Shown here one piece after another: positions 46,080 through 56,403 of a DNA stretch of 64,000 nucleotides. The position numbers and the translations under genes are program-made. The notes below the pieces were generated by a model, which searched no databases, had not been told where the DNA came from, and saw nothing but the letters and a program-made list of their open reading frames with translations. The stretch is taken from assembly GCA_019155185.1 (NCBI GenBank), contig CM032804.1:17889170-17953169 (forward strand), read 5' to 3'. Origin of the DNA: Beaufortia kweichowensis (Eukaryota; Chordata; Actinopteri; Cypriniformes; Gastromyzontidae). The first letter of the stretch is position 1. Each line of letters opens with the position of its first letter.

Positions 46080-46810
46080 AAAGTCCTAACCTGTCCCGCC
46101 TCTTCACCTGTTTGCATTGACAAGTCCATAGCCTCAATGTGTTGCAATACACTAGAACCCACCTGTGGAACCTGAAACTCAGAAGTAACAGCAGCAGACC
46201 TAACCTCTGCAATCCCTGTGGGCAAACTGACTATGAACACATCATTAAAAGTACCTAACAGACTGTTTGCATACAACACGACATCAAGAGTACCTACGTT
46301 CACTACAGGTACATAAGCAGTGCCCCGACTAACTCGAATCAATGCCGGGGATGCCAACAATCCAGCAGGCAATCCTGTCTCTAAGGGCTCAAACAGTACT
46401 GTTGTGTCTGAAAATTGTGCAGAGCATGTTGCAGGTACTAATTTCATTGTGCCACCAGGAACACAACACACCTGGCGGCCCACGAGTCTAACCTTACCAA
46501 TAATGACTCTCTCCAGGCTGAATATCTAACTCCACATACCCTATATATAGAATCTCAAGCCCGTTAAGCTGTCTCGAAGTTGCAACCACTGACATGCTCA
46601 AAGCCCCTCCTGTTCCAAGGGTTTAAAATACCCTCACGGAAACAACTCTCTGTGATCGTTGACACACCATTGACACGGTATCTATTAAACAGGAATTGAA
46701 ACTCCTCCAAAAGAGGACAATGAGATGCGGACACGACATTTAAACTAATTGAGGTGGACCATCAACATGACTAGAGATTGAGCTAATAGATTCCCCAACC
46801 AAACTGTGGC
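46080..46810 (-). pseudogene. Gypsy protease-region fragment, copy 2
   Basis: Colinear with 25,427-26,133, with the same Asp-Thr-Val in place of the catalytic Asp-Thr-Gly and further one-base indels. The post-protease stretch is open in 46,083-46,483. Confidence 0.72.
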
Positions 46811-46828
46811 TCTGCAGCTCGGTAGGAA

Positions 46829-47431
46829 CTAGTTTTCCGACGGTTGCCTAAGATGCAACTGTCCTCCCACAGCTGCAGATCGCGAGCCCGAGGAGGGGGG
46901 TGCAGTGTGGGGGCACACATTCCCCATCACAGTCTCTAGCAAAATGACCAGCACGTTGACAGCGCCTACATATAACAGGGTTCTTACGAGGTGACGAAGT
47001 TTTGTAACTGAGGACCTCAGAACGCGTGCAAGCCCCTGCGTGATCTGACTCAACTGCTCTTGCTGTCAGCCGTAACATATCTCTCAACTCATCGAGTTCT
47101 GATCTCACCGTTAGGCTATTGACACCTTCTTGAGACTCCCCCTGTATCCCATACTGAACCCCACATACTAATGGAAGGGATTGACTTCTACTTCTTGTTC
47201 CCCCGGCATTCCTTCCAGCTCCCATTGGATGGCTTCACCGTGCACCTCCAAAAAGGTACACGATGGCTCCTGGCCCCACAAATTGCTTAAGTTCATGACG
47301 CAATGCTGGATCCAAGACAAATTCAACAAATTGGTTGCATGGCAGTAGTATTTTGAAGCATTTGGCATAGCAGTGGATGACTGCTGTTTAACTTGCTCTT
47401 GAAGTTTCATCAGGGCAAGGGAGAATTCCAA
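46829..47431 (-). pseudogene. Gypsy gag/nucleocapsid fragment, copy 2
   Basis: Colinear with 26,160-26,755. The zinc knuckle reads CRRCQRAGHFARDC, so all four ligands are kept here while copy 1 lost the last one. Frameshifts separate the parts. Confidence 0.75.
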
Positions 47432-47940
47432 TAATGTTATAATGTATAATGTGACAGCCTATTAACAGCCCCGAAACTCAACATGCCACATGTAGAATGA
47501 CATTCATACGATATCAAATCATATAGAAACAGTCAAAGACATTAATAAAACAATCACAATGTTTTTAATAAACATGTGAGGACAAAAGTGAGATCCTGAT
47601 ATGTGTGGAGGACAAAACACTGAAGAAAACAGAAACATTCAATGATCATTTCTGATGAAATAGTGAAATGTCAAGTTTTTATTTTGCTCTTAATATTTTT
47701 ATCAGTGAGTTAAAGGTCACTTACAACTCTTTGTATCTGTTTCTATCTACATCACAGTCAAATATGAATGAACATGAAGTTCACATGTCTGCAGTACACT
47801 GTCATCATGTGGGCGGGTCTTACAGTGTTTTGTGTTTTCAGAAGCTCCTCCTCCCAAAAACTCTTCAAGTTTTTCTCTGTCTGATCATTTCATCTTTATT
47901 CTTCAACATCTGCTCATCTCTACACAGCACAAATCACAAG
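47432..47940. other. 5' flank of V6
   Basis: Family-2 V upstream region, colinear with 26,756-27,260. It includes GGGCGGGTCTTACAGTG. Confidence 0.6.
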
Positions 47941-48397
47941 ATGCTCAGAATATGCTTCACTTTCTTCACTCTTCTCACCTGTGAGTTTATATCATATCTC
48001 ATGTCAGATATAATGACATCTTTAACTGTTTTTAAACACAATCTGATGTAAATGTTGTTTTCTGCAGGTGTGTGTGGAGTGACTGTAGTGACACAGAATC
48101 CTCCAGAACTAACAGTGATTAAAGGAAATCAAGTCACTATGAGCTGTAATCTGGGATCAGTAACTGATTCATCTGCTGGATGGTATAAACAGACTCCAGG
48201 AGGAGTTCCTCAGCATGTGTTAAGATTTGGGCATGGTTGGAGCTCACCAAGTTATGGATCTGGTTTCTCTGCTCCTAAATTCACATCAACACATTCATCT
48301 AAATCAGATTATAGTTTGATCATTAATAATGTGGATGTGAGAGATTCAGCAGTGTATTACTGTCAGACATGGGACAGATCTGCTGGTGAGCACGTAT
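47941..48397 (+). CDS. IgL V segment V6, family 2 (intact)
   Basis: Leader exon 47941-47980 (MLRICFTFFTLLT, one Ser-to-Cys change) and V exon 48068-48397. It is open with MSCNLGSVTDSSAGWYKQ, CDR2 RFGHGWSSPSYGSGF and YYCQTWDRSAGE before a perfect RSS. It occupies the position of V3 after the second flank block, but its CDRs and its 3' flank beyond about 48,480 differ. It is therefore a distinct segment and not simply an allele of V3. Confidence 0.95.
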
Positions 48398-48425
48398 CAC
48401 AGTGATTCACATCATGACAAAAACC
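48398..48425 (+). other. V6 recombination signal, 12-bp spacer
   Basis: CACAGTG (48398-48404), 12-bp spacer, ACAAAAACC (48417-48425). Confidence 0.95.
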
Positions 48426-49455
48426 TCCTCACTGATCACAGACACTTCTGCTTTCAAAAACCAGAAGAAAACACAAAGGTATATTAGTGAGAATCTGAGA
48501 AAACTATTGAATATGTTTCTTTACGATTGCTGTAACTTCAAATGTAGTCATAGATCACTACAGTGTTTGTATTTACAGATTATTTGTAGATTTCAGTGAT
48601 CAGTTCATTAGATAGTGTGGATATAATTCTTCCAAACACTTGCAGTGACAAACAAACACTGTATATTTTCTGTTTTCCTATGAAATAGTTTTTTTAAACC
48701 GTGATGTAGTTGTAATGTAATGTAATCTCTTTTGTATTTTAAAGAGCAATTTACAACAAGATTTACAATCATTTCATTTGATCATTTATTACAGAAAGAA
48801 ACATTTTGTTTTTGGGTTAGGACACAAAATTACTTTGTCTGTTTTATCTGTTAATGTCCTTCACTTAGGATACACCTGCTTTACAACATGATAATTACAC
48901 TTCATGTAAATGATGTTTCTCTGTGTTTACTCAGATGTAAAGTCAGTCTGTTAAACTAAAATACAGAAAATATGGGTCATTAACAATGCAGGATGATGGT
49001 AAAATATAAGATCATTATCACATGCCTTTAAGAGATGCATGTAGATCACTAAATAAAAAGCAATAAGATGATCATGAACATAATGTGAAGTGGAGTGACT
49101 GAAACCCTGTAAGACAAATCTATGAGAAAGAATGTTTTACAGGAAAATAGTAAAAACTAGTAAAAAATAGTAAAAAATAGTAAAAAATAGTAAAAAATAG
49201 TAAAAACTGTCAAATTTAACACACTAAGGGAGATTTGGTAAGGCTTTAGATTACAACCCACAAAGTACCCGGTAATTCCTTAGAATTTACAGCGTACCTA
49301 TTTGTAACAATAATGTACTTCTTCAGTACGTACACGTAGGTTTAGGGAATAAGTTAGGAACAATATGAAATGTATGTGGAATAAAGGGGGTAAGAGCCAA
49401 GAAAATTAAAACATATTTACACAGTAAGTATTTTATAACTAAGGGGTATCTATTT
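48426..49455. other. V6 downstream region with short tandem repeat
   Basis: Non-coding. At 49,145-49,210 a unit of about 9 bp (TAGTAAAAA) is repeated some seven times. No V, J or C segment is seen. Confidence 0.5.
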
Positions 49456-49590
49456 TAAGTTCAAGTTCAAGTTCAAGTTTATTTGTATAGCGCTTTAACA
49501 ATGTAGCACTGTTTCAAAGCAGCTTTACAGCAGAATAAACACAATGACAAGCAGGAAAATATAAATGCTAATTTAATAACTAATATCTTT
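49456..49590 (-). mobile_element. Severed 3' tail of the L2-like LINE
   Basis: TTCAAGTTCAAGTTCAAGTT, then the reverse complement of the LINE tail (TTTAACAATGTAGCACTG). It is the end of the element that continues at 52,612 and was split by the insertion in between. Confidence 0.8.
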
Positions 49591-50144
49591 TTTTATACTT
49601 CATTCATGTATTTATTCATTCTATTGTTGAATATTTTGCATAGATAACTTTTTAATAGTTTTGATGAATCATGGTATCTTAATGTATTTCTGATAAATTT
49701 ATATTTTTTGTTACCTGAAAAGAATGTAGTACTTTCAGTGCTGTGAAATTGCACAATAATAAAAATAATAATATCAGTGTCTGTGTGAATGGATGTATTA
49801 AGTGTTTAATTTTTTTATTTGTTATTTTTTACTTTTTTTATTTTATTTTTTATTGCCAACAAATATTTACAGGTGATAAATCAAATACAAATGTCAACAA
49901 AACATACATGACAGCCACATGATTTGTGTGAGTGTGTGTGTAAGTGGGTGTAACTGGGTGTGGGGGTGGAAATATAAAACTAAGGAACATGTAGATATGT
50001 ATAACAGACATAACAATAGTAGAGAATAATAATAATAATAATAATGATAATAATAATGATGATGTTGATGATGATGATAACAATAGTATTATTAATAAAA
50101 AATGGAGGATGGAGGGTGTGGAGGTTAATAATAATATTAGAAAT

Positions 50145-50814
50145 TGTGTCACCACCTAGGCATTGGGGCTCGCTTCGGGCCTTCCGGGTCCTGGCGCCCA
50201 CATGGAGTGCAGCTCCCCCAGATCCGCCTCCTGCCTCCGAGGCCCAGACTCCTCTCCAACCCTACAGCTCCACCTCTGCCCTTACCTGCCTCGCCTCCAC
50301 TGTGCCCCGCCCTCGCACTACCTCCACTGGGCTCCCTCGTCTCTCCGGCCTCGCCTTGGTCGGGAGTCGACCTTCCCTCTCCCTTGGCCTCCCCTTCTCC
50401 ACCTTCGCTCTCGGTGCATCCCACAGGCTCAGGTCAGGCTCCCCCCTCCCTCCGGCTCCTCCTTCGTTCTCGGTCCCTCCACTGTCGCCGCGCTCTGCCG
50501 GATCCACTGCTTTATCTTGGTCAGCAGAGCTGTCGGTTCCGCCTCGGCCCTCCGGGTCTCTCAAGTCGCCCTGGCTCTGCGGCTATCCATCTCCGCCTGG
50601 GGATCCCACGTCCCCGGTGTCGGCTCTGGCGGTCGAGTCCCCGGAGTTGTCACTCCCTCCTCCGTGGCTCCTCCCTCCACCATCGCCACCCTGGCCGGAT
50701 GGACTCTGTTTCACCGCCCTCATCCTTGTCACCTTCTCCCCCTCCAGGACCCCCACCCTCCCTCCTCTGTTGGTTCTCTCTTGGGCTGAGGATGCCTTCG
50801 AGGTGAGGGGGTAC
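50145..50814 (+). mobile_element. GC-rich 3' internal part of a Gypsy element
   Basis: A C-rich stretch, strikingly different from the AT-rich surroundings, is open in several overlapping frames because stop codons are rare. I see no protein domain. It ends at a polypurine tract GAGGTGAGGGGGTAC directly before the LTR, so it is the 3' internal region of an LTR element rather than a gene. Confidence 0.65.
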
Positions 50815-51086
50815 TGTCACAGCCCCATGTTACTCCCCGGACTCCATTTCCCATAGTTCCCTGCACTTCACTCACCTGTTCCCAATCACCCATCATTTGT
50901 AATCACCTGCACTCCCTCGTTATGGACATTATTTAATCCCTGGGTTTTCCTTTGTTCTTTGTCTGGTCTTAAAGTTATGTTGAGAGTGTATTGTGTTGTT
51001 TTGTTCCTGTTTCTAATAAAGATTATTCCAGCTTATTCCTGTCTCCGCGTATCCATTGTGTGCACGCTACACCCAGACCTGTGACA
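50815..51086 (+). repeat. LTR (272 bp) of the nested Gypsy fragment
   Basis: It begins TGTCACAGCCCCATG and ends CAGACCTGTGACA, with TG...CA termini and inverted TGTCAC/GTGACA ends. It contains AATAAAG (51,015-51,021) as poly(A) signal. The matching 5' LTR is not present. Confidence 0.8.
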
Positions 51087-51104
51087 AATAGTAGTAGCAA
51101 TAAC

Positions 51105-51290
51105 AACAATAATAATAATAATAATATTAATGATGAACTCAATTCATCGTAAATGAGTGGATATTTGGAGGATGAGGAATATGACAAATGGCAATAGTAA
51201 TGATGGTTGCAATAATAACAATATTTACATTAAAAAAAAACAATATTAATAATAATAATACAAATAATAATAATAATAAAGCAATTAATG
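51105..51290. repeat. AAT microsatellite
   Basis: AATAATAATAATAATA-type runs on both sides of anonymous sequence. Together with 50,024-50,100 it forms the tract into which the Gypsy fragment inserted. Confidence 0.8.
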
Positions 51291-52611
51291 GTAGGATATT
51301 ATAAGGCTGCCTCTGGGCAATCCGTGAGCGTGGCACCAGTTAAACCCCTGCCCATGTCACCCTTCGATGGCCATCAAGAATAGGTGCCGCAGGGGCACAG
51401 GGCCCACAGTCCCACCCCCGGGCCGCCACACCCATTTTAAATAATTTGTGTCCAGTTAGATGAGATCTATGAAGTACTTTATACTGTATAAGTTGCAGGT
51501 TGGCATTTTTAGTCATGAAGTAGATATTTTTGCAGATTCCAGGCGGTATTGGGAGTGATAGATAAGTCTGACTCCAATTTAACATTTGGTAGGCTCAATG
51601 TGTTGTCTGATTTTGATATTATCCTGTATAATTTGGAGAGTAGCTTTTTTTAAGGAAGATATATTAATTTGCTGTGAGATTGGAGGGGACATGTCTAGAT
51701 TAATTGTACCAACGTCAATTTTTGATTGAATTGAAGATTTGATTTGTAAGTATTCCAAGAAACAATTACTCCCAATGCCGTATTTCTGGACCAAGTGGGA
51801 AAATGGTGCCAGCTTATTATTATGAAGGATATGCTGAAGTTGTGTGATGCCCTTTTCTGCCCATGTGCAAATTAAATTGAGTGGCTTCTTGTTGGCTATA
51901 AAATCCGGGTTATTCCACATCGAGGTGTATTTAGATGGTGCAAGAGGGAGTTTGTGATTTGATGAAATTTCCACCAGGCTGACAGAGCTACCGCTATTAT
52001 GGCATTTTAAAACTGAGATATGCTTTTGATTGTCTGATTATAGAAGGGTAATTCTGAGGTGTTAATGTCATTGCAAATTCTTTGTTCAACATCTAGCCAT
52101 GTGCTTTCTGATGGGTTATGGTAAATCCATTTGTGTATATTTTGGAGCTGGTTGGCCAGAAAGTAGTGATAGAGATGTGGTGCTTCCAGTCCTCCTTGTG
52201 TTTTTGATTTCTGTAAGGTAGTCAATTTAATTCTAGGTCTTGTTTTTCCAGTAGAATTTGGTAATGATTGAATCTAGTGATTTAAACCATGTAAGGGTAG
52301 GTTGTGTTGGAATCATTGAAAAAAATAGTTTAACTTCGAAGTATAATCATTTTAATTACTGCTATTCTACCCATAATAGATAGTGGCAGGTTCATCCAGC
52401 GTTGAAGATCATCGTCTATTGTTTTAAGTAATGGAGTATAGTTGAGACCAAACAGCTCTGATAGCCTGGGGGAAACATTAATACCTAGATACGTGATGAA
52501 ATTGGTGCACAGAGGAAGTGGTGGTGCCTGCACATCCAAGCAGGTAGAATGTAATGAGAGTATAGCAGATTTACTCCAGTTGATTGAGTATTCTGAAATT
52601 TTTGAGAATGA

Positions 52612-52714
52612 TAACTAATAATAACTAATAATAACTAATATCTAATATCAGTAGTCTCCTAGTGAGCACTCCAACACGGCGACGGTGGCAAGGAACCCAA
52701 ACTCCATTAATGAA

Positions 52715-52749
<35 letters not shown>

Positions 52750-54115
52750 ATATATCTCCCGAGAAAAACCTTGGGAGAACCCAGACTCACTTGGAGGGTC
52801 ATTTCTCCTCTGATGCGTCACAGCTGCAGTTAGTAGTTTGATAAAAATTTATTTGATTTAAAGTCGTGTACTGAATTTGCTAAAGTTTGAAGTCATGTAG
52901 GTCTGAGTTGATCTGGATTATTAGTTGTGATTGAATTTAACAATGTGTTTGTGTGTATGGTAAACTAGGTAGTAGTTAAAAGGCTAATATTATACAATAA
53001 AGGATTGTTTAGCCGGGGATGACTGAGTTGACTGAGTGCAGCTATAACATCAAACTGCTGACATAGACATAAAAGAAGTAGTTAATTAGTCAAAAAAAGT
53101 TAAATAGTTAAAGAGATTAGCATAAATACTGTTTAGCATTATCATAAATTTAGTAACTAGCATTAGCATTAACTATAATGAGTGCAAGTTCTCCTGGGGG
53201 GGTCGCCTCCTTCTGACAGATCCGACGTCAGGTCAGGGTATGGACTGGATACAACCTCGGAATAATAACAAACAAACAAACTGGGAGCAAAATACTGTTT
53301 CACACCCTTAGATGCAACAAGTACATCAGATTGTTCGGGAAGTGTTCCTAATTAATGCAGCCTAACAATCCCTTAGGGGATTTGTGTTATAAACTGTTGG
53401 ACTATGTGTATGCTATGTTAAAGAGATAGGTCTTTAATCTAGATTTAAACTGAGAGAGTGTGTCTGCCTCCCTCACAGCACTAGGAAGACTATTCCAAAG
53501 TTTAGGTGCTAAATAGGAGAATGATCTACCACCACCACTTGATTTGGAAATTCTAGGTATTACCAAAAGGCCAGAGTCCTGAGAACATAATGGACGTGAG
53601 GGACTGTAATGCATTAGGAGCTCACTCAGGTACTGAGGAGCTAAACCTTGTAGAGCCTTATAAGTAGTCAGTAAGATCTTAAAGTTTATACGTTGCATAA
53701 TGGGTAACCAGTGGAGTGTTGACAGTACCGGGCTGATATGTTCAAACTTTTTTGTTGTTGTGAGAACTCTAGCTGCTGCATTTTGAACTAGTTGGAGCTT
53801 TTGTAATAGGCTAGCTGGGCAGACACCTAACAATGCATTGCAGTAATCCAGTCTAGATGTCATGAATGCGTGAAGTAACTTTTCTGCACTCGATAGTGAC
53901 AGCATATGACGCAGTTTAGATATGTTTTCGTTTTTTTTAAGCGGTTTGATTTAAACCATTCTAATGCGGTTCCACTAATGCCAACATAAGTTTTAAGTCT
54001 ATTTAAAAGTATGCTGTGATCAATGGTGTCAAAGGCAGATCTAACAATACAAGTAATGAAATGCAGCCACGATCAGATGACAAGAGTAGTATATTTTAGT
54101 ATTATTATATGGTCA
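52612..54115 (-). mobile_element. L2-like LINE, 3' part of ORF2 and UTR, disrupting a V segment
   Basis: On the minus strand 53,905-53,402 is one open frame encoding the LINE C-terminal region. Motifs are SRLDYCNALL, LQLVQNAAARVL, LSTLHWLPIMQRINFKILL and LWNSLPSAVREADTLSQFKS, ending NIAYT. Its 3' UTR follows with TA and GT microsatellites (52,714-52,750), and its tail is at 49,456. The 5' end near 54,115 abuts the V7 relic, so the LINE probably removed or displaced most of that V segment. Confidence 0.85.
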
Positions 54116-54125
54116 TGAAGTTTTT

Positions 54126-54180
54126 CAGCAGTGTATTACTGTAGCACATATATATGGCGACTATGCTAGAGAGTTCATAT
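54126..54180 (+). pseudogene. IgL V segment relic V7, family 1 (3' end only)
   Basis: Only the last 55 bases of a family-1 V remain: TTCAGCAGTGTATTACTGT, encoding SAVYYC, then a degraded CDR3 with an expanded TATATA. The 3' flank (TTTAATACACTGAGAGAAAC) is of V4 type, which fixes the family. The 5' part ends at the LINE. Confidence 0.85.
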
Positions 54181-54208
54181 CACAGTGATTCACATCATGA
54201 CGAAATAC
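54181..54208 (+). other. V7 recombination signal with decayed nonamer
   Basis: CACAGTG (54181-54187) and the 12-bp spacer ATTCACATCATG are intact. The nonamer is ACGAAATAC, three mismatches from the other V segments. Confidence 0.85.
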
Positions 54209-55187
54209 CTCCTCAACGATCACAGACACTTCTACTTTAATACACTGAGAGAAACATGAAGTTTGTTTTATGCTTTACAATTCAAACTGAACAAACATCC
54301 TCATGACAAACCTTTTTTAACAATTATGAAATATATTCACTACAAAAATGAGGACAAAATAATGAAGATTGACTAATGAATACTTACAATCTTTCTGTTG
54401 ACTGTAAATTATACTGTTCTTTTATTTGTTTAATATTAAATGAAAAGATACTATTGAATATTGTCATGTCTGCTAATCTTGATTCCTGACAAATACAGGC
54501 CCATCACTATTTGGGCCAAAATCATAAGTAATACAGACTACAGAAGATTTATTCTGTCAAAGAAGTGAAGTGAAGGCAAGTCATCCTCAGAGTTAGAGCA
54601 TTTATCTCATCCAGTGATTAGTGAACACACACACACCCTCAGCAGTGAGCATCCATTATTCACTGCAGTGCCCAGAGATCAATCTGAGCCCTACATATCC
54701 TCCATATCACTGATGACATTAATGAAGACTGTCAGTCTTTATGTAGAATGACATTCATATGATATCAGATCATATAGAAACAGTCAAAGACATTAATAAA
54801 ACAATCACAATGTTTTAATAAACATGTGAGGATGAAAGTGAGATCCTGATATGTGTGGAGGACAAAAACACTGAACAAAACAGAAACATTCAATGATCAT
54901 TTCTGATGAAATAGTGAAATGTCAATTTTTTATTTGCTCTTAATATTTTTATCAGTGAGTTAAAGGTCACGGCAACTCTTTGTATCTGTTTCTATCTACA
55001 TCACAGTCAAATATGAATGAACATGAAGTTCACATGTCTGCAGTACACTGTCATCATGTGGGCGGGTCTTACAGTGTTTTGTGTTTTCAGAAGCTCCTCC
55101 CTCCCAAAACTCTTCAAGTTTCTCTGTCTGATCATTTCATCTTTATTCTTCAACATCTGCTCATCTCTACACAGCACAAATCACAAG
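54209..55187. other. V7-V8 spacer
   Basis: Colinear with 29,527-30,461. It includes the dispersed repeat at 54,560-54,690 and the family-2 V flank. No gene is seen. Confidence 0.6.
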
Positions 55188-55642
55188 ATGCTCAGAATAT
55201 CCTTCACTTTCTTCACTCTTCTCACTTGTGAGTTTATATCATATCTCATGTCAGATATAATGACATCTTAAAGTGTTTTTAAACACAATCTGATGTAAAT
55301 GTTGTTTTCTGCAGGTGTGTGTGGAGTGACTGTAGTGACACAATCCTCCAGAACTAACAGTGAATAAAGGAAATCAAGTCACTATGAGCTGTAATCTGGG
55401 ATCAGTAACTGATGATTCTGCTAGATGGTATAAACAGACTCCAGGAGGAGTTCCTCAGTATGTGTTGAGTTTTAGGCATGATTGGAGCACAGTTTATTAT
55501 GGATCTGGTTTCTCTGCTCCTAAATTCACATCAACACATTCATCTAAATCAGATTATAGTTTGATCATTAATAATGTGGATGTGAGAGATTCAGCAGTGT
55601 ATTACTGTCACACATGGGACAGCTCTGCTAAAGAGCTCGTAT
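55188..55642 (+). pseudogene. IgL V segment V8, family 2 (2-bp deletion)
   Basis: Leader exon 55188-55227 and V exon 55315-55642. Two bases are missing near 55,340 (GACACAATCC against GACACAGAATCC in V3), which shifts the frame at the sixth V residue. From NKGNQVTMSC onward the predicted protein is identical to V9, including CDR2 SFRHDWSTVYYGSGF and CDR3 HTWDSSAKELV. This strongly suggests an allele or assembly duplicate of V9 with a local error or mutation. Confidence 0.88.
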
Positions 55643-55670
55643 CACAGTGATTCACATTATGACAAAAACC
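55643..55670 (+). other. V8 recombination signal, 12-bp spacer
   Basis: CACAGTG (55643-55649), spacer ATTCACATTATG (one base different), ACAAAAACC (55662-55670). Confidence 0.93.
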
Positions 55671-55996
55671 TCCTCACTGATCACAGACACTTCTGCTTTC
55701 AAAAACCAGAAGAAAACACAAAGGTATATTAGTGAGAATGTGAGAAAATGATTAAATCTTGTTTCTTTACGATTGCTGTAATGAAGTCTTAGATCATTGT
55801 AATGTTTGTCTTTACAGATTATTTGTAGATTTCATTGATCAGTTCTTTAGATGGTGAGAATATTAATGTTACACACTAAAACACAAACAAACAATACATT
55901 TTTAGCTTTTAGTTGTTTATGAGTTTTGTTCTGGCATGTAGATTTTATCTTTAGCATTTTATTTTAAAAACTAATATATTGGTTTAATCTTGTAAC
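55671..55996. other. V8 3' flank up to the Gypsy insertion
   Basis: Nearly identical to 61,854-62,156 after V9. The shared sequence breaks at CTTGTAAC, where the Gypsy LTR begins. Confidence 0.7.
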
Positions 55997-56402
55997 TGTT
56001 ACGGTGCTGGGTGGAAGAGAACAGGACAACCAGGAGTAACGGTATCAAATGTCATTTACTGGTGTATTTCAACTCAGAGATATTCCAAATACATCAAATA
56101 GACAAGGTTCCAGATAACAGGATATCATAACCCACACACCCACAAAGACTGGCAGAAAACAACAATACCTGACAAAGACTAAACCAAAAGACAGACCTTA
56201 AATAATACAACCAATGTCCAACACTGATAATAAACAGGTGCGGGTGATAGTAACTAAACAAGTGCTCCACAAGATTACAAACGGTGAACAGGTGTGCGGG
56301 TGCAGTGCATGATGGGTGTTGAAGTCCGTTTAAAACTCAGGAGATCGGGAACGAATGACGTGATGGGGGGAATCCGATGCTGAAGGCATCGGCTCCGTGA
56401 CA
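55997..56402 (-). repeat. 3' LTR of the 56-61 kb Gypsy
   Basis: 406 bp with TG...CA ends. Positions 55,999-56,340 recur at 60,856-61,199 with few differences. Confidence 0.88.
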
Positions 56403-56403
56403 G

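Larger units (their letters stand above)
49591..52611 (-). mobile_element. L1/Tx1-like LINE inserted in the L2-like LINE
   Basis: Minus-strand frames carry the ORF2 C-terminus of an L1/Tx1-type LINE. TYLGINVSPRLSELFGLNYT and LPLSIMGRIAVIKM are at 52,340-52,530. KSKTQGGLEAPHLYHYFLAN is at about 52,140-52,215, and NLQLIQYKVLHRSHLTGHKL at about 51,420-51,510. The frame is broken repeatedly. AAT-rich microsatellites (50,024-50,100 and 51,105-51,290) mark its 3' part. Flanks share ATAACTAATATC (about 49,577-49,589 and 52,624-52,641), consistent with a target duplication. Confidence 0.75.

Noticed and set aside
50044..50856. Proline/serine-rich open frames in three phases
   Set aside because: GC-rich sequence is poor in stop codons, no domain is seen, and the region ends at a polypurine tract and LTR.
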